Source of the DNA: Niveispirillum cyanobacteriorum
GTDB taxonomy: Bacteria > Pseudomonadota > Alphaproteobacteria > Azospirillales > Azospirillaceae
Direction: 5' to 3'
DNA: 64,000 nucleotides
Assembly (NCBI RefSeq): GCF_002868735.1
Contig: NZ_CP025613.1
Location: forward strand, 806,001-870,000
The stretch's first letter is position 1. Every line of letters starts with the position of its first letter. A program made the translations under genes and the position numbers. This document shows positions 19,668 through 28,044 of this stretch, in pieces. Below the pieces are notes generated by a model, which was not told the DNA's origin, did not search any database, and saw only the letters and a list, made by a program, of their open reading frames with translations.

Positions 19668-21935
19668 ATGCATCCTGCCCGGACCTATCGCCGCCTGCTC
19701 CTGTCCACGGCGCTGGCTTTTGGCCTGACGGGTGCCGTCCTGGCAGCTGATGGGCAGGCGCCGCAGGGGACAGCCAGCCATCATGGGGCCGGTCCCGCCA
19801 ATCCGACAGAGAACGGGCAGCCCGTGCTGCTGTCTGCCGACAGCGTGGATTACGACCAGGACCTGGGCATTATCACCGCGCGCGGCAAGGTGGAGTTGAG
19901 CCAGGGCGGGCGTCTGCTGCTGGCCGATAGCGTCAGTTTCTCTGAAAAAACCAACGTCGTCACCGCGTCCGGCAATGTCTCCATCCTGGAACCGACCGGG
20001 GAGGTGATGTTTGCCAACTACACCGAACTGACCGACGACCTGCAGCAGGGCTTCGTGGATCAGGTCCGCATCCTGCTGTCCGACAATTCGAAATTCGCGG
20101 CCCTGCAGGGTGAACGGCGTGAAGGCCGCTATACCCGCATGGAAAACGCCGTCTATTCCCCGTGCGAGTTGTGCGCCACCGACCCGTCGCGCCCGCCCAT
20201 CTGGCAGATCAGGGCGGCCCGCATCACCCATGATCAGCAGGCGCACGACGTCTATTACCGGGATGCGACGCTGGAGGTGGCGGGCGTGCCAGTCATGTGG
20301 CTGCCCTTCTTCGGCCATCCCGACCCCACCGTGGAACGGCGCAGCGGCTTCCTGACGCCGGGCGGTGGCATCAGTTCTGATCTGGGTACCTATGCCCGCA
20401 TCTATTATTTCTTCGATATTGATGAGAGCAAGGATTTCACCCTGGAGGTGACGCCCAGCACGGAGGACGGCCTTCTGCTGGGTGGGGAATACCGCCAGCG
20501 CTTCGCCACCGGCTCCGTCACCCTGTCTGGCAGCGGCGTCTACACCGACCGGGCGCGGGAAACGGCCAGCGGTGTGGTGGAGAAGAAGGAGTTCCGCGGC
20601 CATATCTTCGGCACGGGCCGGTTCGACATTGATGAGAACTGGCGCTGGGGTTTCGATGTCAAGCGCGTGACCGATAACACCCATCTGCTGCGCTATGACT
20701 ATAGCCGCGAAGATATCCTGGCCAGCCGGGGCTTTGTCGAACGGTTTGAGGGCCGCGATTACCTGGCCCTCAATGTCTATGATTTCCAGGATCTGCGCCC
20801 CGGCAACCCGGAAGAGGAACCCGTCGTCCTGCCCATGGTTACCTACAGCGCGCTGGGGGAGCCGGGCGGCCTGCTGGGCGGGCGCTGGTCGGCCGATGCC
20901 GGGTTCCTGTCACTGCTACGCTCATCGGGCAATGATACCCGCCGCATCTCGTCCGCCGCCGGCTGGCGCCGGGATGACATAACCGGCTTCGGCCTCGTCT
21001 CCGTCCTGAAGGCGGAGGCGCGGGCCGACGGCTATTGGGTCTCCAACCTGCGCCGCCCCGATGGCAGCGTGGAACAGGATGACAAGGTTCGTCTGCGCGG
21101 CTTCCCGCATGCCGACTGGACCGTCTCCTACCCCCTGGCGCGCCAGGATGCGACGGTGCAGACCCTGGTCGAACCCATGGTCATGCTGTCGGCGGCCCCC
21201 AATATCGACAATTCCGGTTATATCCCGAATGAGGACAGCCAGGATATCGAGTTTGATTACACGAACCTGTTCCGCGCCTCGCGCTATCCCGGTATCGACC
21301 GGCTGGAGGGTGGGCAGCGTCTGACCTATGGCGTGAAGGCCGGTCTGTACGGGTTCGGCGGCGGCTCCTCCACCCTGTTTCTGGGTCAGAGCCAGCGCCT
21401 GGAAGGCGATGCGGATTTCCCCGGCGGTTCGGGCCTGCGCCGCCGTACGTCGGACGTGGTGGGCAAGCTGGAACTGACACCCAGCCCCTGGATGGACATC
21501 TCCTACTCCTTCCGACTGGACAGCGAGACGGGCGCGCAGCGCCTGCACGACGTCTATGGCGTGTTCGGCCCGTCGCAGTTCCGGGTTTCAGGCTCCTATG
21601 TCTATCTGGACAAGCTGACCCAGGATGGCGGTCTTGCCACCCGCAACCGGGAAGAACTGACCCTGGGCATCTCCTCGGCGCTCAGTGACCGCTGGTCGGT
21701 GGGGCTGGCGCACCGGCGCGATCTGGCACCCGGCGGCGGCCCCGTCCTGTCCAGCGCCACTATCACCTATCAGGAAGAATGCCTGACCTTCTCCCTGGTG
21801 GCGGAACGTGACAATACGCGGCGTACCGGCATCGACCGGGGCGACCGGGTCTTCTTCCGTGTGGCCTTCAAGAATCTGGGTGAGTTCATGAGCCCCGCCC
21901 TGTCCGGCTCCGTCTTCGGCCCGCAGGACCGCTGA
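19668..21935 (+). CDS. lptD: LPS-assembly outer-membrane protein LptD
   Basis: LptD is the outer-membrane beta-barrel that inserts lipopolysaccharide into the outer leaflet as part of the Lpt bridge. The 755-residue product starts with a signal peptide (MHPARTYRRLLLSTALAFG, ending at VLA-AD). An OstA/LptA-like N-terminal domain (LLSADSVDYDQDLGIITARG) comes next, then the hallmark segment YSPCELC...PPIWQIRA followed by VPVMWLPFFGHPDPTVERRS. A long barrel domain closes with ITYQEECLTFSLVAERDN, whose Cys is part of the family pattern. I chose the ATG at 19668 because the signal peptide begins there. The usual alphaproteobacterial neighbours (surA, pdxA, rsmA) are absent. A winged-helix gene overlaps its stop codon instead. 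Confidence 0.93.
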   Translation: MHPARTYRRLLLSTALAFGLTGAVLAADGQAPQGTASHHGAGPANPTENGQPVLLSADSVDYDQDLGIITARGKVELSQGGRLLLADSVSFSEKTNVVTASGNVSILEPTGEVMFANYTELTDDLQQGFVDQVRILLSDNSKFAALQGERREGRYTRMENAVYSPCELCATDPSRPPIWQIRAARITHDQQAHDVYYRDATLEVAGVPVMWLPFFGHPDPTVERRSGFLTPGGGISSDLGTYARIYYFFDIDESKDFTLEVTPSTEDGLLLGGEYRQRFATGSVTLSGSGVYTDRARETASGVVEKKEFRGHIFGTGRFDIDENWRWGFDVKRVTDNTHLLRYDYSREDILASRGFVERFEGRDYLALNVYDFQDLRPGNPEEEPVVLPMVTYSALGEPGGLLGGRWSADAGFLSLLRSSGNDTRRISSAAGWRRDDITGFGLVSVLKAEARADGYWVSNLRRPDGSVEQDDKVRLRGFPHADWTVSYPLARQDATVQTLVEPMVMLSAAPNIDNSGYIPNEDSQDIEFDYTNLFRASRYPGIDRLEGGQRLTYGVKAGLYGFGGGSSTLFLGQSQRLEGDADFPGGSGLRRRTSDVVGKLELTPSPWMDISYSFRLDSETGAQRLHDVYGVFGPSQFRVSGSYVYLDKLTQDGGLATRNREELTLGISSALSDRWSVGLAHRRDLAPGGGPVLSSATITYQEECLTFSLVAERDNTRRTGIDRGDRVFFRVAFKNLGEFMSPALSGSVFGPQDR

Positions 21936-22318
21936 TGGAACAGCCGGCGATCAGCGACGATGACCTGTTCCGCTGGCTGGGCTTTCTGGAGGATTATGCC
22001 CGCGACTGGGACCGCGCGTTCGAAAACCGGCCCGGCTATTTCACACAGGAATATTGGTACCTGTTCGTGGGCTGCACCGTCAGCCACTGGCGCGGTTCGC
22101 CTCTGACGGTCAGTGCCGCTTGTCAAACCATGAAGAGCGGGTCCAACCGCACGCGCGAGGACCGGATCAAGCGCGCCGTCGATGACGGCTATCTGGAAAA
22201 GCGCCGCGCCGATCTGGATGGCCGCAACGCCCTGGTGGTGCCCACCCCGAAACTGGAACAGGTCATCCGGGGCCATTTCCAGCGAACCCTGCATATGGCG
22301 CGGCAGGCGATTGCCTGA
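21935..22318 (+). CDS. Winged-helix (MarR-like) protein coupled to lptD
   Basis: This 127-residue protein starts within the lptD stop codon (TGATG, one-base overlap), so translation is probably coupled. The middle has a MarR-like helix-turn-helix and wing: PLTVSAACQTMKSGSNRTRE for the helices and DDGYLEKRRADLDGRNALVV for the wing. The N-terminus (WLGFLEDYARDW) would be a dimerisation helix. No ligand pocket or metal motif is evident. The target genes are unknown; lptD itself or cell-envelope genes are guesses. Confidence 0.65.
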   Translation: MEQPAISDDDLFRWLGFLEDYARDWDRAFENRPGYFTQEYWYLFVGCTVSHWRGSPLTVSAACQTMKSGSNRTREDRIKRAVDDGYLEKRRADLDGRNALVVPTPKLEQVIRGHFQRTLHMARQAIA

Positions 22319-22458
22319 ACATCAATATACATGTACTTTGTGTGTTATTATCAGCACCACATAGCTGACGCGTGAATTCGCCGATTGTCGGTGCCGCTTT
22401 CCCACTTCACTCTTTGCCATGACAGCAATCCAGGGCAGGATCGGTCAACGACCGCCCG

Positions 22459-23577
22459 ATGAGTGACATGGACGCGATTGTGACAGGACAGGACGCATCC
22501 GACGCCACCACCGCAGAGGTGATGGTGCGGCTGGTGGGTATCGCCAAGACGTTCCACGGCAAGGACGGTCGAGCCGTGGCGGCCCTGGCCGGGATCGACC
22601 TTGATATCCCCCGGGGCGGGATCACTGCCATTGTCGGGCCCAGTGGCGCCGGGAAAAGCAGCCTGCTGCGCGCCGTCAACCTTCTGGAACGGCCCGATGC
22701 CGGTACCGTCATCCTGGGTGGTCGCGACCTGACCGGCCTGGATGAAGAGGCGCTGCGCCGCGCCCGGCAATCCATCGGTATGATTTTCCAGCATTTCAAT
22801 CTGCTGGCCAACCGCACCGTGGCGGGCAATGTCGCCCTGTCGCTGGAACTGTCGGGCTGGCCCGCGGCGAAGATCGGTCCCCGCGTGGCCGAGTTGCTGG
22901 ATCTTGTCGGCCTGACCGATAAGGCGACGCAATATCCCGCCGCCCTGTCCGGTGGGCAGAAGCAGCGGGTGGGCATCGCCCGCGCCCTGGCGCCCAATCC
23001 GCAGCTGCTGCTGTGTGATGAGGCAACGTCGGCGCTGGACCCCGAGACCACGCGCCAAATCCTGGCCCTGATCCGCCAGATCAACCGGGACCTGGGCCTG
23101 ACCGTCCTGCTGATCACCCATGAGATGGCCGTGGTCCGGGAAGTGGCGGATCAGGTGGTAGTGCTGGAGGCAGGCCGCATCATCGAACAGGGGCCGGTGG
23201 CGCAGGTCTTCGCCCACCCGACGCACCCCACCACGCGGCGCTTCCTGCTGGGCGAAACCGGTACGGAATTGCCGGCGGCACTGGCTGCCCGCCTGTCGCC
23301 CACGCCCATCGCCGATGGCGCCACCCTGATCCGCCTGCATGCCGTGGGTGATCTCGCCGCATCCCCGCTTCTGTCCGATCTGGGGGCCGCTGGCATCGGG
23401 GCACGTCTGATCGCGGGACGGGTGCAGCCGCTGGGAGAACAGCCCTTCGCCGGCCTGATCGCCGCCCTGACGGGCGATGCCGGCACCATCGACACCGCCA
23501 TTCATCAATTGCGCGCCCGTGGCGCGGAGATCGAGGTTCTGGGCCATGTCGCCACAGATGCTGTCACTGCTGGCTGA
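22459..23577 (+). CDS. metN: Methionine ABC importer, ATP-binding subunit MetN
   Basis: This 372-residue ATPase energises uptake of methionine. It shows Walker A GPSGAGKS (near residue 66), the Q-loop MIFQHFNLL, the ABC signature LSGGQKQRVGIARAL, Walker B LLLCDEATSALD and the switch His in ITHEM. A C-terminal NIL-type regulatory domain (about residues 275-372) is the mark of MetN, where bound methionine inhibits transport. The gene overlaps metI by 32 nt and metQ follows, making a standard metNIQ operon. An alternative start lies at the fourth codon (22468). The 140-bp leader showed no riboswitch I could recognise. Confidence 0.92.
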   Translation: MSDMDAIVTGQDASDATTAEVMVRLVGIAKTFHGKDGRAVAALAGIDLDIPRGGITAIVGPSGAGKSSLLRAVNLLERPDAGTVILGGRDLTGLDEEALRRARQSIGMIFQHFNLLANRTVAGNVALSLELSGWPAAKIGPRVAELLDLVGLTDKATQYPAALSGGQKQRVGIARALAPNPQLLLCDEATSALDPETTRQILALIRQINRDLGLTVLLITHEMAVVREVADQVVVLEAGRIIEQGPVAQVFAHPTHPTTRRFLLGETGTELPAALAARLSPTPIADGATLIRLHAVGDLAASPLLSDLGAAGIGARLIAGRVQPLGEQPFAGLIAALTGDAGTIDTAIHQLRARGAEIEVLGHVATDAVTAG

Positions 23578-24205
23578 CGCCACAGTTCAGACCCTGCTGA
23601 TGGTTGCGGTCGCGGGCGGGTTGGCCACGCTGGCCGGCGTGCCCCTGGGCCTGTTCCTGGCTTTGTCGGGATCGGGCGATCTGCTGCCCCGCCCGGCGTT
23701 GCAGCGCGTGGTCGGCCTGATCGTGAACGCCACCCGTTCCACCCCCTTCATCATCCTGGTGGTGGCCATCGTGCCACTGACCCGGCTGTTGACCGGCACC
23801 TCGATCGGTACGGCGGCGGCGACAGTACCCCTGACCCTGGCCGCCATCCCCTTCATCGCCCGTGTCGTGGAAGGGGCGGTACGGGAGGTGGATCACGGTC
23901 TGCTGGATGCCGCCCGCGCCATGGGGGCGAAGCCGGGTCAGGTGGTCACCAAGATTCTGCTGCCGGAGGCGCGGGCCGGCATCGTGCGCGGGCTGACGCT
24001 GGCCGCCGTCAATCTGGTGGGTTATTCCGCCATGGTAGGCGCGGTTGGTGGCGGTGGCCTGGGCGATCTGGGCATCCGCTATGGCTATCAGCGGTTCATG
24101 CCGGAAATGATGCTGGCCGTGGTGCTGATCCTGATTGTCGTCGTGCAGATCCTGCAATCAGGTGGCGAGGCGCTGGCCCGCCGCCTGGACAAACGCAACC
24201 CTTGA
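23546..24205 (+). CDS. metI: Methionine ABC importer, permease MetI
   Basis: MetI is the inner-membrane channel of the methionine importer. The 219-residue protein has about five hydrophobic helices. Its cytoplasmic EAA loop reads DAARAMGAKPGQVVTKILLPEA, which docks to MetN. The start at 23546 (MSPQML) matches the family length and lies within the end of metN, in another frame. The gene is followed 20 nt later by metQ. Confidence 0.92.
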   Translation: MSPQMLSLLADATVQTLLMVAVAGGLATLAGVPLGLFLALSGSGDLLPRPALQRVVGLIVNATRSTPFIILVVAIVPLTRLLTGTSIGTAAATVPLTLAAIPFIARVVEGAVREVDHGLLDAARAMGAKPGQVVTKILLPEARAGIVRGLTLAAVNLVGYSAMVGAVGGGGLGDLGIRYGYQRFMPEMMLAVVLILIVVVQILQSGGEALARRLDKRNP

Positions 24206-24225
24206 GAATGTGAAGGCCCGAAACC

Positions 24226-25008
24226 ATGCGCATTTCCGCCCTGCTGGCCGTTACCACCGCCCTTCTGGCCGCTGCCCTGCCCGCCCAGGCAGAGAAGGTT
24301 CGGATCGGTGTGACCCCCGGCCCCCATGCCCAGATCATGGAAGTGGTGAAGAAGGAGGCCAAGGCCCAAGGTCTGGACCTGGAAGTGCTGGAATTCAGCG
24401 ATTATGTCGTGCCCAACGCGGCTCTCGACAGCGGCGACCTGGATGCCAACAGCTTTCAGCATCAGCCCTATCTGGACAATCAGATTGCCGACCGGGGCTT
24501 CAAGCTGGTGTCCGTCGGCAAGAGCGTGACCTTCCCACTGGGCATTTTTGCCGCCAAGGCCAAGTCGCTGGACGCCCTGCCCAAGGGGGCCAAGGTCGCC
24601 ATTCCCAACGACCCCACCAATGGCGGCCGCGCCCTGCTGCTGCTCAGCCATGAGGGCGTGATCGGCGTCGATCCCAAGGCGGGGCTGAAGGCCACTGTCC
24701 TGGACATCACCCAGAACCCGAAGAACCTGAAGATCGTGGAACTGGACGCAGCCCAGTTGCCGCGCAGCCTGGGCGATGTTGATGCCGCCGCGATTAACGG
24801 CAATTACGCACTTGAGGCCGGCCTGGACCCCGTCAAGGATGCCATCGCGCGTGAGCCCGCCAACGGCCCCTATGCCAATGTCATTGTCGTGCGCGCCGCC
24901 GACAAGGAAAAGCCCTGGGTGAAGAAGCTGGTGGCCGTCTATAACTCCGCGCCTGTGAAGACCTTCATCGAAACCACCTTCAAGGGCGCCGTGGTTCCCG
25001 CCTGGTAA
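24226..25008 (+). CDS. metQ: Methionine-binding protein MetQ
   Basis: MetQ is the periplasmic substrate-binding protein delivering methionine to MetNI. The 260-residue product begins with a signal peptide (MRISALLAVTTALLAAALPAQA) cleaved after AQA, followed by the NlpA/MetQ core (VRIGVTPGPHAQIMEVVKKE, DLDANSFQHQPYL, VAIPNDPTNGGRALLLL, AAINGNYALEAGL). It lacks the lipobox Cys seen in many MetQ lipoproteins, so it should be soluble or only signal-anchored. The operon ends in a terminator just downstream. Confidence 0.93.
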   Translation: MRISALLAVTTALLAAALPAQAEKVRIGVTPGPHAQIMEVVKKEAKAQGLDLEVLEFSDYVVPNAALDSGDLDANSFQHQPYLDNQIADRGFKLVSVGKSVTFPLGIFAAKAKSLDALPKGAKVAIPNDPTNGGRALLLLSHEGVIGVDPKAGLKATVLDITQNPKNLKIVELDAAQLPRSLGDVDAAAINGNYALEAGLDPVKDAIAREPANGPYANVIVVRAADKEKPWVKKLVAVYNSAPVKTFIETTFKGAVVPAW

Positions 25009-25023
25009 AACCATGCGGACGCA

Positions 25024-25052
25024 AAAAAGGCGGGCACTAGGCCCGCCTTTTT
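25024..25052 (+). terminator. Bidirectional intrinsic terminator, metQ / amino-acid permease
   Basis: The stem GGCGGGC (25029-25035) pairs with GCCCGCC (25041-25047) across a 5-nt loop. It is flanked by an A-run on the left and a T-run on the right, so it can end metNIQ transcription and also that of the convergent permease gene (ends at 25079). Confidence 0.88.
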
Positions 25053-25078
25053 CATGTCCGGCTTAAACGCCACTTGGC

Positions 25079-26485
25079 CTATGCGATGCCAGCAGCCACC
25101 GCGTGCTTCTTTCGCAGCTCATAGATGACCAGACCAATGGCCAGCCAGATGCCCAGGCGCAGATAGGCATGTTCACCCAGCACCGAGATCAGGTAGCCGC
25201 AGACCAGGATCGACACGATCGGGATCAGCGGCACCAGCGGCACCCGGAACGGGCGGGGTGCATCGGGCCGGGTTCGGCGCAGGACGATGACGCTGACCGA
25301 CACCATCATGAAGGCCAGCAAGGTGCCCGACGATACCAGTTCCGCCAGGAAATCAATGGGGAACAGGGCCGCCAGGGCCGCCGCGATGGCACCGGTGATG
25401 ATCGTGCTGATATGCGGCGTGCGATAGGTGGGATGCACCTTGGCAAACAGCGACGGCAGGATGCGGTGCTGCGCCATGGCGAAGAACACGCGCGGCTGCG
25501 CCACCAGCAGCACCAGGATGACGGAGGTCAGACCCGCGATGGCGCCCAGCGACACCAGCGGCAGGATCCAGGACACGCCCTCACCCATATTCGCCACGGC
25601 CAACGCCACCGGCGACGGCACCGACAGTTGCGTATAGGGCACGGTACCGGTCAGGACCAGCGACATGGCAATGTAGAGAACGGTGCAGACGGCCAGCGAA
25701 CCCAGGATGCCGATGGGCACATCGCGCTGCGGCTTGCGGGCTTCCAGCGCCGTGGTCGCGACCGCGTCGAAGCCGATATAGGCGATGAAGACCACGCCCG
25801 CCGCCTTCATGACGCCGCTGATCCCATACTGGCCGAAGGTGCCTGTATTTTCCGGGATGAACGGGGTCCACAGTGCCGGGTTTACATGGAAGGCACCGAC
25901 CGCGATCACCACCAGGATGACGGTGACCTTGATCAGCACCACCACCATATTGGCCGCCGACGACCGCTTGACGCCGATGACGGCGCAGAGCGTGGCAAGC
26001 CCGATGATCAGGGCTGCCGGCAGGTTGATGATGGCGCCTGTCGCCTCCAGGTGACCATTGGTCAGCTTGAACGGCGCGCTGGTGAAGGCCTTGGGCAAGG
26101 ACAGGCCGACACTATCGCACAGCGCTGAAAGATAACCCGACCAGCCGACGGCCACGAAACTGGCCGCCACCAGATATTCCATGATCAGGTTCCACCCGAC
26201 CAGCCAGCCGATACGTGGGCCCAGCGCATCGCGCGTGTAGCTGTAGGCACCGCCCGATTCCTTCGACGTGGCCGCCAGTTCCGAATAGCACAGGCCGGCG
26301 CAGGCGCAGGCAAAGGCCGCCAGAAGGAAGGAAAGCGACACGGCCGGGCCCGCATAGTCCGCTGCGGCCGAACCCGTGATCACAAAAATGCCGGCGCCAA
26401 TAATGCAACCGACCCCCAGAAGCACCAGTTGCACCGGGCCTAAGGCCGGCAGCAAGCCGCTGCGATGATCCCCGCTGTCTTTCAT
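25079..26485 (-). CDS. APC-family amino-acid permease
   Basis: This inner-membrane amino-acid transporter of about 468 residues has roughly twelve hydrophobic helices. The first helix carries the family motif GCIIGAGIFVITG, and ELAATSKESGGAYSYTRDAL follows in the next segments. It resembles the cationic-amino-acid-transporter/YfnA-type branch, but the substrate cannot be told from sequence. I favour the ATG at 26485 (MKDSGDH) because AGGGG lies 5 nt upstream; the frame is open ten codons further to 26515. It converges on metNIQ. Confidence 0.85.
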   Translation of the reverse strand: MKDSGDHRSGLLPALGPVQLVLLGVGCIIGAGIFVITGSAAADYAGPAVSLSFLLAAFACACAGLCYSELAATSKESGGAYSYTRDALGPRIGWLVGWNLIMEYLVAASFVAVGWSGYLSALCDSVGLSLPKAFTSAPFKLTNGHLEATGAIINLPAALIIGLATLCAVIGVKRSSAANMVVVLIKVTVILVVIAVGAFHVNPALWTPFIPENTGTFGQYGISGVMKAAGVVFIAYIGFDAVATTALEARKPQRDVPIGILGSLAVCTVLYIAMSLVLTGTVPYTQLSVPSPVALAVANMGEGVSWILPLVSLGAIAGLTSVILVLLVAQPRVFFAMAQHRILPSLFAKVHPTYRTPHISTIITGAIAAALAALFPIDFLAELVSSGTLLAFMMVSVSVIVLRRTRPDAPRPFRVPLVPLIPIVSILVCGYLISVLGEHAYLRLGIWLAIGLVIYELRKKHAVAAGIA

Positions 26486-26611
26486 TATGACCCCTGAGGT
26501 CTGTCGTTTATGCACGCTTTCTATGTCCTAGACGCATCTGGGGCAAGAACATATGGTTTCATTTGAAACGATTATCGAGGCAACACTTTCCGCAGCTGGT
26601 GTCATTGCAAT

Positions 26612-26626
26612 TGACACCGGTTTCCA
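26612..26626 (+). promoter_or_regulatory. ACCGGT-centred operator candidate upstream of the MFS gene
   Basis: TGACACCGGTTTCCA lies 71 bp before the exuT-like start codon. Almost the same sequence occurs in reverse upstream of the GH105 gene, and a variant precedes the TRAP operon. The ACCGGT core is typical in shape for LacI-family operators. No regulator gene for it is in the window. Confidence 0.5.
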
Positions 26627-26697
26627 TTAGGGTCTGCGGATCAAAAAGGCCGCAACAGACGGCCAGTCCGATATCCTGTCAGACTCAGGGGAAAACG

Positions 26698-27978
26698 ATG
26701 GGAAGTGAAACGACCGAAACCGGCGCTGTCCGGGTCGGCATGGTCCGCTGGATCGTGGTGGCTTTGCTGTTCACCGCCATGGTCATCAATTATGTCGACC
26801 GTGGCATGCTCGGGTTCCTGAAATCCGATCTTTCCAAGGAATTTGGCTGGTCGGAAACCGACTATGCCGACATCGTGCTGTGTTTCCAGGCAGCCTATGC
26901 CGTGTCCTACGTGGCCTTTGGCCGGGTGATGGACAAGATCGGCGTCCGTTGGGGCTATGCCCTGGCCTTCGCCATTTGGACGCTGGGCCATATGGCCCAT
27001 TCGGCGGCGCGCTCGCTGGTCGGGTTCATGATCGCCCGCGCGATCCTTGGCGTGGGTGAGGGCGGTGCCTTCCCCGGCAGCATCAAGGCCGTGGCCGAAT
27101 GGTTCCCGCGCAAAGAACGCGCCTATGCCACGGGCCTGTTCAATGCCGGCAGCAATATCGGCGCGATTGTCACGCCGCTGGTCGTGCCCTTCCTGGCCCT
27201 GACCTATGGCTGGCAGATGGCCTTCATCATCACCGGTCTTGCCAGCCTGCTGTGGCTGCCGCTGTGGATCATCGTCTATCGCCGCCCGCGGGAGAGCAAA
27301 CTGCTCAGCCCCGCTGAACTGGCGCATATCGAAAGCGATCCGCCCGACACCACGGAAAAGATCGGCTGGCTGCGTCTGCTGCGCGTGCGGGAGACCTGGG
27401 CCTATGCGCTGGGCAAGTTCCTGATCGATCCGATCTGGTGGATGTTCCTGTTCTGGCTGCCCGATTTCCTGGGCAAGCGGCATGGGCTTGACCTGAAAAG
27501 CTTTGGCCCGCCGCTGGTCGTGATCTATCTGCTGTCGGACGTGGGCTCGGTCGCCGGCGGCTGGCTGTCGTCCAAGCTGATCCATCGCGGGGCCACGGTG
27601 AACCGGGCGCGCAAGCTCACCATGCTGGTTTGCGCGCTGTGCGCCACGCCGGTGGCCTTTGCGGCCTTTGCCGATCAATTGTGGGTGGCGGTGCTGATCA
27701 TCGGTCTGGCGACCGCCGCACACCAGGGCTTCTCCGCCAACCTCTACACCCTTCCCTCCGACGTGTTCCCGCGTTCGGCGGTGGGGTCGGTGGTGGGTAT
27801 CGGCGGCATGCTGGGCGCCATCGGCGGCATGGTCATGGCCAAATATGCCGGCTATGTGCTGGACAAGCTGGGCACCTACACGCCGATCTTCGTGGTTGCC
27901 GCCACGGCCTATCTGCTGGCGCTGCTGGTCGTACACCTGCTGTCCCCACGCATGGAACCGGCGCAGATCAAAGATTGA
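26698..27978 (+). CDS. MFS transporter, hexuronate (ExuT-like) / anion:cation symporter family
   Basis: This transporter of about 426 residues and 12 helices probably imports galacturonate or glucuronate with protons. The N-terminal NYVDRGMLGFLKSDL and the segment AILGVGEGGAFPGSIKAVAE followed by WFPRKERAYATGLFNAG are typical of the anion:cation symporter (ExuT/GudP/phthalate) branch. The start at 26698 follows CAGGGGAAAACG, a good ribosome-binding site. It faces a TRAP transporter and a GH105 hydrolase, which supports a hexuronate substrate. The exact sugar acid remains inferred. Confidence 0.8.
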   Translation: MGSETTETGAVRVGMVRWIVVALLFTAMVINYVDRGMLGFLKSDLSKEFGWSETDYADIVLCFQAAYAVSYVAFGRVMDKIGVRWGYALAFAIWTLGHMAHSAARSLVGFMIARAILGVGEGGAFPGSIKAVAEWFPRKERAYATGLFNAGSNIGAIVTPLVVPFLALTYGWQMAFIITGLASLLWLPLWIIVYRRPRESKLLSPAELAHIESDPPDTTEKIGWLRLLRVRETWAYALGKFLIDPIWWMFLFWLPDFLGKRHGLDLKSFGPPLVVIYLLSDVGSVAGGWLSSKLIHRGATVNRARKLTMLVCALCATPVAFAAFADQLWVAVLIIGLATAAHQGFSANLYTLPSDVFPRSAVGSVVGIGGMLGAIGGMVMAKYAGYVLDKLGTYTPIFVVAATAYLLALLVVHLLSPRMEPAQIKD

Positions 27979-28005
27979 TCGTTCATCACCCCTTGTTGCG
28001 TGAAT

Positions 28006-28040
28006 GGCCGGCACCCCCTCTGGTGCCGGCCTTTTCTTTT
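28006..28040 (+). terminator. Intrinsic terminator after the MFS gene
   Basis: The 10-bp stem GGCCGGCACC (28006-28015) pairs with GGTGCCGGCC (28022-28031), followed by TTTTCTTTT. It lies between convergent genes, so it may also slow transcription leaving the TRAP operon, although the reverse strand lacks a good T-run. Confidence 0.85.
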
Positions 28041-28044
28041 GCGC

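Noticed and set aside
22319-22458. A SAM riboswitch in the metNIQ leader
   Set aside because: The leader has the right position, but I could not find the conserved core or paired elements of any SAM riboswitch class.
22351-23583. 410-residue minus-strand frame opposite metN
   Set aside because: It is opposite a gene with all ABC ATPase motifs, and the minus frame has Gln/Gly/Arg-rich text with no motif.
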